A DNA stretch of 17,276 nt from CAYWNK01 sp047639615 (GCA_047639615.1 JBLIOL010000083.1:1-17276), one strand, 5' to 3'; positions 1-8,620 are shown, counted from the first letter of the stretch. Program-made: numbers and translations. The notes: generated by a model not told the origin, from the letters alone.

Positions 1-5
1 GGCAT

Positions 6-11
6 GTGCCA
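6..11 (-). promoter_or_regulatory. possible half of a sigma-54 promoter (-24 element) at the window edge
   Basis: Read on the minus strand, the bases form TGGCAC preceded by an A-run, which fits the -24 part of a sigma-54 promoter (TGGCAC, five bases, then TTGC). The matching -12 element would fall just outside the window, so it cannot be seen. The site lies in the 130 bases downstream of the sigma-54 activator gene and points away from it, toward whatever follows on the minus strand. TGGCAC also occurs several times inside coding sequence here, so chance is a serious alternative. No gene can be supported in bases 1-130. Confidence 0.2.
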
Positions 12-130
12 TTTTTCGCGAGGCAAGGCGCGCCAAGACCCTCGTAACCGTAGCTACCTGGGGTTTGGTGCAACGCAGCATCGCGGATTAGGGCGCGTGG
101 CTCGCGAAGTTGGCTATGTGCGACACGCTC

Positions 131-3100
131 CTAGATGCCCAATCGCTTGAGCTTCGTATAGAGGCCCGCGCGACTGATCCCGAGCAGCTTGGCGGCCTGC
201 TCCTTCTTGCCACCGGCAGCCTCAAGCGCGCGGCGTACAGCCGCGCGCTCCATATCCTCCAGCTTGAAGGACATGGGCTCGCTCTGATCGCCAGCACGGG
301 TCTCCGCCGCCGCCCGCACCAGCTCCGGTTGATTCAGCTGCGGTCCGCTCAAGTAGAACAGGCGTGCCACCTCGTTCTGTAGCTCGCGTACTTCGCCCGG
401 CCAGGTGCGCTGCATCAAGGCCGCGAGCACCTTGGGACTCATTTCCTTAGCCTGCTCTTCACGCTCGGCCAAGAGCCCGAGGAAGTGCCGCACGAGCAGG
501 GGTATGTCCTCCACCCGCTGAGTCAGGCTCGGCACCCTGATCTCGGCCACGTCCAAGCGATAGAAGAGGTCACTGCGGAAGGCGCCCTCGCTGACCCGTG
601 CCGCCAAGTCGCGATTGGTAGCAGCCACGATGCGCACGTCGACCTTGCGGCTCTTACTGGCGCCCACAGGCCGTACCTCGCCCTGTTCCAAGGCGCGCAA
701 CAGCTTGGCCTGCAGATCCAATGGCAGCTCACCGATCTCGTCCATGAAGAAGGTGCCGCCGGAGGCCTCAGCGAAGAGGCCCGCGTGCCCGCGGGTCGCG
801 CCGGTGAAGGCTCCACGTTCATGACCGAAGAGCTCACTCTCCAGCAGGGCCGCCGGTATGGCCGCCATGTTCTCTACGACGAGGGGCCCGTTCGCACGGC
901 TCGAGCGTTGGTGAATCCCGCGCGCGACCAGGTCCTTGCCCACGCCGCTGGGCCCAGTGATCAGAATCGGTAGACCGGTCGGCGCCAAGCGGTCGATCAT
1001 TCCATAGAGCGACCGCATGGGAGCGCTCTCGCCCACGAGACCACCCACAGGAGCCACACGGCCCTTGCGCCGCAACAGGCTGCGGGCCTCACGCAGTTCG
1101 CCCTCCTGAAAGCGCACACGCTCGTTCAAGCGCTCGTTCAGGGCCAGGATCTGCTCCCGGTCCTGAAGCCTGCGGATGGCGATGGAGGCTTGATCCGCAA
1201 GCGCGCGAGTACCTTCCAAGTCCGCGTCGTCGAATACGGCCGAACGCTGATCGTCCTCCAGGTAGAGCGCGCCCGTCCCCGCACTCGCACCTTGCCCCGA
1301 AGGCGCGAACGGCACGCACAGCACGGACCGCAGGGAGAGATTCGCCACACTAGCCATGCTCTCAAAGCGCGGATCCTCGGTGGCATTGGCGGTAATGATC
1401 GCCTCCCCCGTACGCGCCGCCTCGATGAGAATGGAGTTCGAAAGCTGCCCTGCCTCGAGCGAGCCCTCCTCGCCGGATTTGCCACGCGCCACGCGCACCC
1501 AAGGCCGATTCTCCTTGTAGAGAGCCACGAAGCCCCGCTGTGCGCCCGTAAGTTCAATGGCCATGTCGACGATCGCCAACAGCAACGCCTCCAGGTCTTC
1601 CTCGCGCGCCATGCGCTGGCTGCACGCCACCAGCCAATCCACCGCCAAGCGCGCCTCGGGGGTTGGGTCACCACCCGCGAGTAGCTGTAAGCGAGTCAGT
1701 CGCCCTGCAGCCGCCCCCTCAGAGCAGCCCTCCAACAAGGAATCCCGCGCTGCCTCCGCCCGCGCCCGCGCCGCTCGTCGGGCCATCGGATCCAGACCAC
1801 GCTCGGCCCGAGCCAACTCGCTGGACACGGCGAAGCACAGATCCACGCGACCGGCCTCCTCGCAAGCCCCTAAGAACGCCTTGAGCCCATCGACCTGCTG
1901 CGCCTTTCGATCCCGCAGTCGCCAATCGCTCTCCACCTGGCGCAGCTTCGAGCCCAATTCCGTGTTCGCACGGCCCAGCGCCTGGACCGCAGCCTCCGAC
2001 TGCGGAGCAAGGCTCAACCATGTGGCCGCCGCACGGTAGCCCTCGGCCGCATCGTGCTGATCGCCGCGCGGTTCGCAGGCTTCCTCAAGCAAACTTCGCG
2101 CAGCCGCAGCATCACCCGCGGCCCAGCGAGCCAAGGCTCGTACGCGCAGGGCGAGGGCCGGCCGCACGCGAATAGCGTCCTGACAGCGCGCTTCCCCGAG
2201 CCGCTCCTCCGCGGCCGCCCAATCCCCACACAGACTAGCGTGCAGGGCCAAGCCCAACTCCATCAGGCTCAACTCCCCAGACCACTCACCCCGTGCAAAG
2301 GCATCCCTAGCGGCCATGAGCTGACGCTCACCCTCCGCCAGACGGCCCGCATCCAAGGCCAGCAAGCCAAGGCTGCCTAAGCTCGAAGCCGCGCCATGCA
2401 GATCGCCCACCCGGCGCCGCATGCTCAAGGCCCGCCGCAGCAGACCTTCCGCCCGCGCCAATTCCCCGAGGTCGCAGCACGCGACACCGGAGTTGTTGAA
2501 TGCCAGCGCCCGTTGACGCACATCCTCGGTTCCATGAAAGTCCGCCCGCGCCTGGTCGAGCAGTGCTAAGGCCGCGAGCGGGCGCCCACGCCTGCGTTCG
2601 CGGAAGGCGCGGTTGAGCGCCGTACGTCCGCGTAGCTGAGGATCACCCGAAACCTCCGCGCGAGACGCTGCTTGATCCAAGGCCGCCTCCGCCGCCGCGC
2701 CGCGGCCCAATTGACTGAGCGCGCCGGCCTGCAGGTTGAGCAACATGCCCGCGGCCTCGTGCGGATCCTGCTTCCGGGGGCGACCCTTTGTGCGCTCCAA
2801 GGCTGCCTGCGGATTGCCGTCGAGCAAGTCCCCGTGCGCTAGCCCCGTCAAGGCGCGCAATTCAAAGGCCACATCAGGAGCGCTCTCCAAGAGCCCACTC
2901 CAAATCGCGCGCGCCTCCTCGCGTAAGCCTGCCAAGGTCGCAGCCTCACCCGCAGCCACTCGCGCCCCCGCCGGCGCCGACGCAAGCTCATCGCCGAAGC
3001 GCTCGCGCAGCATGTCCAAGGCACGCTCTGCCCCGCCGGCCGCCAATTCCATACGGGCCAAGCGCACGAGCGCCTCGCCCTGCAGTGCGTCACTCGCAGC

Positions 3101-4909
3101 AGCATGAGCGAGCACACCCCGGGCCAATTCCCGCGCACGGCCAAGACGTCCCACCCGGCGCGCGTCATCCGCACCGGCCAAGACCTGCTCCAAATCTGCG
3201 CAGCTTTGAGCGCAGGGTAGAAGATGCGCAGCAGCCTCATGCACGGGAGCACCGGCCGCCTGTAGTACCGCCGCCGCGCGCCCATGCCAGCTCAGCAAGG
3301 TCTCACCCATCAAGCCACTTTGCGCAGGGGTTAGCGTCGCCCCGTCCGCGCCGAGCAGGCCCGCCTGGGCCAACTCCGCAGTCGCGGCCGCACAGGCCTT
3401 CGGGTCCAGCTGCGCCACCTGCCGCGCCTGTTCCAAGTCGCCGCGATCCCCAAGCAACGCCATGGCCATGAGCAGCTCGCGAGCCGAATCGCCCAAGGCT
3501 TCAATTCCCTCTGAAACCGTACTATCGGCCAATTCAGGCCATGTCTCGTGCAATAGGTCGAGAGCTCCCTCACGCAGGCGTACAACACCCAGTGCTTCCG
3601 CCTCGGCCAAGGCCCGCCGTATGCGCACGCCGTCACCCTGGGCCTGCTGATGCAAGGAACGCGCTAGGCGCTGAGCCGCCATGGGTGCGGTGTCCCCGGA
3701 AAGGTGCTCAAGGTGTTGTTCGATAACCTCCGCGGACATGCCCGGAAAGGACTCCAATTGGATTCCGCTGACCGCGGCCAGGCGTTCCGCACGTGCTGTG
3801 TCGGTCAGGACCAAGAGGCCGTGGCTGCGCCCCGCGTCGAGCAACTCCAACACCGCTGCCTCGGGAGCCTGCTCTCCCAGCAGCACCAGTTGTGGTCCGC
3901 CGCCAAAGCTCAACTGCTCTAGCCCAACCTCGTCCAAGTGATCATGGATACGCCAGAGTCGGGCAAGCTTCCCGAGCAAGGCGACTTCGAGCTGAATGGC
4001 AGAGCCCAACTCGTGGACCTCGGCCGGGCTTGCGAGCGCGACCAACGCAGGCGGCAACACACCTACAAGACGCTCGGCCAAGCTCCGTACTTCCTGCTCG
4101 CGGCCCGCCAATGCCGGTAGCTCCGGCAAGCTCGCGACAATCGAAGAACCCGGTAAGAGACTGGCCGCCGCGCGGGCTGAAGCCGGCCGCTCCGGCGCAT
4201 GCCGGCGCACCAGTGCCTGGACCAAGGGTCGCAGGCTCAGAGGGACGCGCTCTAGGTCCAACCCTGCCGCTTCAAGGAAGGGGCGCCGAGGGAAATTTGC
4301 CAGGCTGCCCGTCGGCTTGCCCGCATAGGCGATGGCCACCGTCGCGCCCAAGGAAAAGAGGTCCGCAGCTGGCAGGTAGGCCTGCTGCAGGAGAGTCTCG
4401 GGCGCCATGTGCCAAGCGCTCCCCACGCGCTCGGCGCGACTGTCGCGGCGAGCGAGATCCAAATCGAAGACCACCGGGCGCTCGCTCACGAGAATGTTCT
4501 CGGCCTTCAGGTCGCGTACCACAAAGCCAGCCAGGTGCAGGCTCTCGAGGGTGGCAAGCAAAGCGTGTAGATGAGCGGTCGCCTGCTCCAGGCTGGCCGC
4601 GCGCAGAGCTTCGTCGAGCGGCTGACCATCCACCCAAGAGCGCAGCAGGTACGGCCGCCCCCGCGGGGTCTGCCCATGCTCCAGGAGCTTGGGTAGGCCT
4701 GGATCCGCCAGTCGCTGCAGCGCCGCGGCCTCCCACAGGGGCCCGCTGGCAGCCTGCCCCCCAGTGCGCAGAACGCAGGCTTGGCCCTGCCAGGTGACCC
4801 GATCCACCACCGCGTCCGGTCCCGTTGCCAGGCGTTCCTGAAAACTGACCCCCACGGGGAGGTCCACTCCGGGGTCAGGCGGCTGGTTATTGGCATCAGA
4901 GGGGCACAT
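131..4909 (-). CDS. giant sigma-54-dependent activator: kinase-like, STAND-like, TPR, GAF, AAA+, Fis HTH
   Basis: A 1592-residue cytoplasmic regulator predicted to open sigma-54 RNA polymerase promoters. Residues 20-250 form a protein-kinase-like domain. It keeps VRDLKAEN (131-138; D133, N138), APE (169-171) and ADLFSLG, but the usual VAIK lysine appears as R48 and DFG reads DLD (149-151). Residues 265-450 resemble the STAND/AAA16 ATPase of PknK-type regulators, starting at AGRE, but no Walker A is visible. TPR-like helices fill about 570-1000, then a GAF sensor (1090-1245) and a short coiled coil (1247-1285). The AAA+ domain (1290-1515) is intact: GPSGVGKD (1319-1326), GAFTGA (1366-1371) that contacts sigma-54, Walker B FFMDE (ending 1391). 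A Fis-type HTH ends the protein (1550-1592). The domain order is known from planctomycete and myxobacterial regulators. The signal and target genes are unknown. ATG at 4909 starts the only open frame, just before the kinase domain. Confidence 0.93.
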   Translation of the reverse strand: MCPSDANNQPPDPGVDLPVGVSFQERLATGPDAVVDRVTWQGQACVLRTGGQAASGPLWEAAALQRLADPGLPKLLEHGQTPRGRPYLLRSWVDGQPLDEALRAASLEQATAHLHALLATLESLHLAGFVVRDLKAENILVSERPVVFDLDLARRDSRAERVGSAWHMAPETLLQQAYLPAADLFSLGATVAIAYAGKPTGSLANFPRRPFLEAAGLDLERVPLSLRPLVQALVRRHAPERPASARAAASLLPGSSIVASLPELPALAGREQEVRSLAERLVGVLPPALVALASPAEVHELGSAIQLEVALLGKLARLWRIHDHLDEVGLEQLSFGGGPQLVLLGEQAPEAAVLELLDAGRSHGLLVLTDTARAERLAAVSGIQLESFPGMSAEVIEQHLEHLSGDTAPMAAQRLARSLHQQAQGDGVRIRRALAEAEALGVVRLREGALDLLHETWPELADSTVSEGIEALGDSARELLMAMALLGDRGDLEQARQVAQLDPKACAAATAELAQAGLLGADGATLTPAQSGLMGETLLSWHGRAAAVLQAAGAPVHEAAAHLLPCAQSCADLEQVLAGADDARRVGRLGRARELARGVLAHAAASDALQGEALVRLARMELAAGGAERALDMLRERFGDELASAPAGARVAAGEAATLAGLREEARAIWSGLLESAPDVAFELRALTGLAHGDLLDGNPQAALERTKGRPRKQDPHEAAGMLLNLQAGALSQLGRGAAAEAALDQAASRAEVSGDPQLRGRTALNRAFRERRRGRPLAALALLDQARADFHGTEDVRQRALAFNNSGVACCDLGELARAEGLLRRALSMRRRVGDLHGAASSLGSLGLLALDAGRLAEGERQLMAARDAFARGEWSGELSLMELGLALHASLCGDWAAAEERLGEARCQDAIRVRPALALRVRALARWAAGDAAAARSLLEEACEPRGDQHDAAEGYRAAATWLSLAPQSEAAVQALGRANTELGSKLRQVESDWRLRDRKAQQVDGLKAFLGACEEAGRVDLCFAVSSELARAERGLDPMARRAARARAEAARDSLLEGCSEGAAAGRLTRLQLLAGGDPTPEARLAVDWLVACSQRMAREEDLEALLLAIVDMAIELTGAQRGFVALYKENRPWVRVARGKSGEEGSLEAGQLSNSILIEAARTGEAIITANATEDPRFESMASVANLSLRSVLCVPFAPSGQGASAGTGALYLEDDQRSAVFDDADLEGTRALADQASIAIRRLQDREQILALNERLNERVRFQEGELREARSLLRRKGRVAPVGGLVGESAPMRSLYGMIDRLAPTGLPILITGPSGVGKDLVARGIHQRSSRANGPLVVENMAAIPAALLESELFGHERGAFTGATRGHAGLFAEASGGTFFMDEIGELPLDLQAKLLRALEQGEVRPVGASKSRKVDVRIVAATNRDLAARVSEGAFRSDLFYRLDVAEIRVPSLTQRVEDIPLLVRHFLGLLAEREEQAKEMSPKVLAALMQRTWPGEVRELQNEVARLFYLSGPQLNQPELVRAAAETRAGDQSEPMSFKLEDMERAAVRRALEAAGGKKEQAAKLLGISRAGLYTKLKRLGI

Positions 4910-4917
4910 ATGGACCC

Positions 4918-4932
4918 AGTATCCAACTTATA
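4918..4932 (-). promoter_or_regulatory. possible -10 elements for the sigma-54 activator gene
   Basis: On the minus strand, TATAAG (4932-4927) matches five of six bases of the -10 consensus and lies 17 bases before the ATG. GATACT (4923-4918) matches four of six and lies 8 bases before the ATG. Either would give a very short or absent 5' leader. No convincing -35 hexamer or Shine-Dalgarno sequence is visible. Assignment between the two is a guess. Confidence 0.3.
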
Positions 4933-4940
4933 GACACCGG

Positions 4941-4946
4941 TATGAT
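4941..4946 (+). promoter_or_regulatory. possible upstream -10 element for the flavoprotein gene
   Basis: TATGAT matches five of six bases of TATAAT and sits in the AT-richer centre of the 136-base divergent spacer. It would give a leader of roughly 90 bases before the ATG at 5046. No clear -35 lies 16-18 bases upstream. It competes with a second candidate at 5031-5036. Confidence 0.25.
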
Positions 4947-5030
4947 TACTATCTGCACATCCGGGCGTCCAACCCTAGGTATTTTGCGGACTTCGGGGCC
5001 CTCCAGCCCCACCCGGCCACGACCCAGGCC

Positions 5031-5036
5031 TATTCT
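5031..5036 (+). promoter_or_regulatory. possible start-proximal -10 element for the flavoprotein gene
   Basis: TATTCT has the TAnnnT pattern and lies nine bases before the ATG at 5046, three bases further out than the tight pattern seen at four other genes in this window. It would leave a leader of only a few bases. There is no Shine-Dalgarno sequence before 5046, which agrees with a leaderless or near-leaderless start. Confidence 0.3.
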
Positions 5037-5045
5037 TGGCCCCGT

Positions 5046-6323
5046 ATGGCCTGCCCCGCCCCCCTCGAGGATTGCTCCCAAGAGCCGCCCCTGGACGTCC
5101 TCATCATTGGCGGGGGCGCATCCGGCATGGTGGCGGCCATCCGTGCCGCGCGCCTGGGCCGCAAGGTCGTCCTGTGCGAGAAGTCCCCCAGCCTGGGCCG
5201 CAAGCTGCTGGCCTCCGGCGGCCAGCGCTGCAACCTCTCGAACACCCTCGAGACGGATCAGTTCATGGAGCGCGTCGGCCGCGATGGTCGCTTCATGGGC
5301 CCGGCCCTAGAGGAGCTTGGCGGCCCCAAGCTACGCGAGTTCTTCCACGGCATCGGCGTACAGACCGTGGTGCACGACGGCTTCCGGGTCTGGCCCGAGA
5401 CGCGCAAGTCCTCCACCGTGCTGGCCGGCCTGGTGCAAGAGCTCGAGCGTTTGGAAGTGAGCCTCGCACTCGACTGCGAAGTCACGGCTACCGAGTTCAT
5501 CGAAGACCGTTTCCATATCACGCACACCAGCGGCCGCTTCGAAGCCACCGAGCTGATCATCGCCACCGGCGGCCTAGCCCTGCCCAAGTCGGGCGCCGCC
5601 GGCGGTGGCTACGGCTTCGCTCAGAGCTTCGGTCACAAGATCAACACCACCCACCCCGCCGGCGTGCCCTTCGTCACCGAAGAGGACTGGCCCGCGCGCT
5701 GCACGGCCCACACCATCGGCAAGGCCGAGCTGCAGGTGGCCTTGAAGAAGCACGCGCGCATCGTTCGCACGGGCGATTTGATCTTCACCAAGAACGGCCT
5801 GCGCGGGCCGGTGGTGCTCGACCTCTCGCGCGACATCTCGCCCCTGCTCGAGCGCTATGACAGCGTTCCGATCTGGATGAACCTCTGCCGCGGCAAGACT
5901 CAAGCAGAGTGGCAGGAGATCTTCAAGACTTGGAAGAACGGCAAGAACATGCCGCTCCTCAATCTGCTCGAAGAGCACCTGCCCCGTGACATTGCCGAGA
6001 TCCTCTGCGAGCTTGCCGGGGTCCCCCCGGCCACCGCCCTGCACAGCCTCGGCGGCGGCTCACGCGACGCCCTGGTCCAGATCCTGGTCAAGACCCCGCT
6101 CACCATCACCGGCACCACCGGTTGGGACGGCGCCTTCGTCACCCGCGGCGGCGCACGCCTCAAAGACCTGCGCCCCGACACCATGGAGAGCAAGCTCCAG
6201 CCCGGCCTCTACCTCTGCGGCGAAGTGCTCGACCTAGACGGCCCCTGCGGCGGCTTCAACCTCCAGTGGGCCTTCGCCAGCGGCTACCTAGCCGGCAGCG
6301 GCTTAGGCCGCAGCCCCGTCTAG
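5046..6323 (+). CDS. BaiN/HI0933/YhiN-family NAD(P)/FAD-dependent oxidoreductase
   Basis: A soluble flavoprotein of 425 residues, normal for the family (about 390-420). The N-terminal dinucleotide-binding fold has IIGGGASG at 20-27. The family signature GRKLLASGGQRCNLSN is at 51-66, and the FAD-contacting C-terminal block CGEVLDLDGPCGGFN is at 391-405. Clostridial BaiN takes part in bile-acid conversion, but most members, including YhiN of E. coli, have no assigned substrate, so neither does this one. The open frame extends upstream to 4890, but that stretch looks non-coding and overlaps the divergent regulator gene. The ATG at 5046 puts the FAD motif about 20 residues from the start, as in homologues. 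Its 3' end overlaps the opposing zinc-ribbon gene by 21 bases. Confidence 0.9.
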   Translation: MACPAPLEDCSQEPPLDVLIIGGGASGMVAAIRAARLGRKVVLCEKSPSLGRKLLASGGQRCNLSNTLETDQFMERVGRDGRFMGPALEELGGPKLREFFHGIGVQTVVHDGFRVWPETRKSSTVLAGLVQELERLEVSLALDCEVTATEFIEDRFHITHTSGRFEATELIIATGGLALPKSGAAGGGYGFAQSFGHKINTTHPAGVPFVTEEDWPARCTAHTIGKAELQVALKKHARIVRTGDLIFTKNGLRGPVVLDLSRDISPLLERYDSVPIWMNLCRGKTQAEWQEIFKTWKNGKNMPLLNLLEEHLPRDIAEILCELAGVPPATALHSLGGGSRDALVQILVKTPLTITGTTGWDGAFVTRGGARLKDLRPDTMESKLQPGLYLCGEVLDLDGPCGGFNLQWAFASGYLAGSGLGRSPV

Positions 6324-6833
6324 CTCGTCGAGTAGCTTGCGGCGTTCCGCCTGGTAGGCGGCTTGACCGCGCTGAAACCGGCCAGCTTTGTCGCCGCCGA
6401 TGACGCCTTGGCTGAAGGCGACGATGATGAAGATCACACCGAAGACCATCATGAATGAGGGCGCCTGGATGCTCTGCAGCACGCCCATGAACACGATTCC
6501 GCCGATCACGCCCATCAGGCTCCCCGCCAGCGATCCACTGCCGCTGGGGATGCGCTGCACACCATCTTGACCGAGGGTCATGAAGGACTGACGCTGCTCG
6601 CTCCATTCGCGATCTAGGCGCTCGAGCTTGTTCTGGAGCTTGATGGTCTCCACGTCCTCCGCGATGCGCTCCGTGCGCTCGTCGATGGCTTCGAGGACCT
6701 CGGTGTAGGCCGCGCTATCCGTGCGCTTGACTGCCAGACGTACGGAGCAAAAGGCGCAGGTCAGGAAATTGGCCTTCTCGGGCACCTCCAGGGGCGCACC
6801 GCATTGATTGCAATTGAGAGCAAGCAGCTTCAT
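6303..6833 (-). CDS. zinc-ribbon, coiled-coil membrane protein of unknown function
   Basis: A 176-residue protein I cannot name. An N-terminal zinc ribbon has CNQC (C8, C11) and CAFC (C26, C29). A charged helical, probably coiled-coil segment covers about 44-85. Two hydrophobic segments (about 103-120 and 125-145) look like a membrane hairpin, followed by a basic, soluble C-terminal helix. This would place the zinc ribbon and the tail on the same side of the membrane, probably the cytoplasm. It is the last gene of a minus-strand cluster, nine bases after the sulfatase stop codon. It may also have its own promoter: TAGACT, which begins with the sulfatase TAG stop, lies exactly six bases before the ATG. 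Its end overlaps the flavoprotein gene tail to tail, so no intergenic terminator fits there. Confidence 0.82.
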   Translation of the reverse strand: MKLLALNCNQCGAPLEVPEKANFLTCAFCSVRLAVKRTDSAAYTEVLEAIDERTERIAEDVETIKLQNKLERLDREWSEQRQSFMTLGQDGVQRIPSGSGSLAGSLMGVIGGIVFMGVLQSIQAPSFMMVFGVIFIIVAFSQGVIGGDKAGRFQRGQAAYQAERRKLLDELDGAAA

Positions 6834-6839
6834 GGAATG

Positions 6840-6845
6840 AGTCTA
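6840..6845 (-). promoter_or_regulatory. putative -10 element (TAGACT) giving a leaderless zinc-ribbon mRNA
   Basis: On the minus strand TAGACT is followed by six bases and then the ATG at 6833, placing the hexamer at -12 to -7 if transcription starts on that A. The first three bases are also the stop codon of the sulfatase gene. No -35 hexamer is seen, which is common for start-proximal TAnnnT promoters. The same spacing recurs at three other genes here. Confidence 0.5.
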
Positions 6846-8615
6846 GCGGCGACTGAGAATTACTTGGTGCAAGGGAACGAGCTCACCGGCCAGGAGGCAT
6901 TCCACGCGCAGGTCGTAGGAGCCGTCCTCACAGGTGACGCTGCCCAGGTCAAGCGAGCGGCCGGCGGCTTGCACGGAGCGTTCGAACACGCCCGTGCCCG
7001 TGTGGAAGCGCAGCTGGTCTACGCTCACATCCTTGCTGAAATTCACGTGCAGGTCGAATTCGGCGGCTTCGGGCACGCTCACCTTCCAGACGCCATTGCT
7101 GGACCAGCCCTGGGTATCGGTCACGCGCCAGTCCTGGCGCGTGAGGGCCGTGCGCGGCGCATGCTCGCTGCCGAGGACGATGCGCGGGGCCGCGAAGTTG
7201 TCCGGGCGCGTGCTGGAGACATCCGCGAACCAGGCGTCGTAGTCGGCCAGGATCTGGGCCAACACCGCAGGTTGCTGCGCCGCCAGGTCGCGCTGTTCGC
7301 CGGGGTCGGCCAGCAGATCGTAGAGCTCGAAGGCCGCATCCGCCGGAGCGGTTGCGCGGCCAAAGCCAGAGGCGCGCAGCAGCTTCCAGCGCTGCCCCAC
7401 CGCTGCGAAGTTGTGCCGTGCCGTGGGTACATCACCACGATGGGATTGCAGGAAGAGGCGCCGCTTGGCCCAAGGCACTGACTCGCCATCCAGCAGCGGC
7501 AGCAGGCTACGCCCGTCAAGGGCGCTGCCGGCCGGGGGCTCGACCCCCGTCATGTCCAGGATCGTTGGCAAGAGATCGATGTGGGCCGCGATGGGTTCGA
7601 CCCTTGTCTCCGCGTCGAAGCGATCGCCCCAGGACACGTACAAGGGCGTGCGAATGCCGCCCTCGTGTACGCCGGTCTTGAAGCCGCGCAGACCCGCGTT
7701 GTAGCGACCGGGCACGGGGCCATTGTCGGATAGAAAGACCACAATGGTGTTCTCCAGCAGGCCGCGCTCCTCGAGGCCCGCGAGCATGCGGCCTAGGTTC
7801 TGATCGATGTTCTCCAGCATGGCGCAGATGCGCGCCTCGCGATCGGCCTGTTCGCCCTTGCCGGGCAGGGTGGAGGCCACGTCCAGCGCCTTGTACTTGC
7901 CGTACAAGTCCTCGGGCACATCGTGAAAGGGCCCGTGCGGCGCATTGGTGGCCACGTAGGTGAAGAAGGGGCGCTCGGCGGCCGCGCTCTCCTCGATGAA
8001 GTCCATGGCCGCATCGAAGTAGACGTCTGTGCAGTAGCCCTGTGTCTGCACCTCTTCGCCATTGCGATAGAGCAACGCATCCGTATAGCGCCGCCCGTTG
8101 GCCGGCGGTTCCGAGGGCTGCGCCAAGCCACCGCCTAGGTGCACGAGCGACTCCTCGAAGCCCTGGTCCATGGGCCGCATGGGATAGCAATCGCCCAGGT
8201 GCCACTTGCCGAAGATGCCTGTGGCATAACCCGCCGACCCGAGCATTTCGGCCAGAGTCACTTCCTCAGGCTCGAGCATGCTGCGCCCGATCCAGGTGTC
8301 GACCACGCGCGTGCGGTAGTTGTAACGACCGGTGAGCAAGCACGCGCGCGTGGGCGAGCACACGGGGCTCACGTAGAAGCGCTCGACTTGGGGGCAGCTG
8401 GCCGCCAAGCGATCCAGGACCGGAGTCTCGAGCGCCCCATGACCCATGTGCGAGTAGTCGCCAAAGCCCTGGTCATCGGTCATGACCAACAGCACGTTCG
8501 GCCGCAGGCGGCGTTCGCGTTCGCCGCCGGGCGCTGCGCAGGCCAGCAACCCGAGGAGTAGTGCGCACCCGGCCCAAGCCAAGCATCGATTGGACCTGGA
8601 TGGGAAGCAGTGCAT
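6843..8615 (-). CDS. lipoprotein arylsulfatase (type I, formylglycine-dependent)
   Basis: A 590-residue sulfatase that removes sulfate esters, probably from sulfated glycans, outside the cytoplasm. The start shows a lipoprotein signal peptide: basic N-terminus, hydrophobic stretch and LLAC lipobox with C26. The active-site set looks complete: D47-D48, the CSPTR motif (86-90) whose C86 would be oxidised to formylglycine, K137 and H139, H227, D297-N298 and K313. About 100 extra C-terminal residues (485-590) look like a small beta domain. Activity needs a formylglycine-generating enzyme, not seen here. Substrate is unknown. The open frame runs upstream to 9209 but that part is antisense to the cupin gene; the ATG at 8615 directly precedes the signal peptide. 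It starts five bases after the NqrM-like gene stop and has no promoter-like hexamer of its own, so co-transcription is likely. Confidence 0.94.
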   Translation of the reverse strand: MHCFPSRSNRCLAWAGCALLLGLLACAAPGGERERRLRPNVLLVMTDDQGFGDYSHMGHGALETPVLDRLAASCPQVERFYVSPVCSPTRACLLTGRYNYRTRVVDTWIGRSMLEPEEVTLAEMLGSAGYATGIFGKWHLGDCYPMRPMDQGFEESLVHLGGGLAQPSEPPANGRRYTDALLYRNGEEVQTQGYCTDVYFDAAMDFIEESAAAERPFFTYVATNAPHGPFHDVPEDLYGKYKALDVASTLPGKGEQADREARICAMLENIDQNLGRMLAGLEERGLLENTIVVFLSDNGPVPGRYNAGLRGFKTGVHEGGIRTPLYVSWGDRFDAETRVEPIAAHIDLLPTILDMTGVEPPAGSALDGRSLLPLLDGESVPWAKRRLFLQSHRGDVPTARHNFAAVGQRWKLLRASGFGRATAPADAAFELYDLLADPGEQRDLAAQQPAVLAQILADYDAWFADVSSTRPDNFAAPRIVLGSEHAPRTALTRQDWRVTDTQGWSSNGVWKVSVPEAAEFDLHVNFSKDVSVDQLRFHTGTGVFERSVQAAGRSLDLGSVTCEDGSYDLRVECLLAGELVPLHQVILSRR

Positions 8616-8620
8616 CGAAC

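Noticed and set aside
1..81. A minus-strand frame of 27 codons from an ATG at 81, open to the window edge.
   Set aside because: It is too short to judge, has no recognisable motif, and lies upstream of the possible sigma-54 site.
3793..4797. A 334-codon plus-strand frame inside the regulator gene.
   Set aside because: It is rich in Pro, Arg and Ala, typical of an antisense shadow, and lies opposite the clear kinase and STAND-like domains.
4890..5045. An upstream extension of the flavoprotein by 52 residues.
   Set aside because: It overlaps the divergent regulator start, is unlike family N-termini and would cover the likely promoter region.
5036..5860. A 274-codon frame overlapping the flavoprotein gene in another frame.
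   Set aside because: It is Arg/Pro-rich with no domain, while the main frame has a complete FAD-binding fold and family signature.
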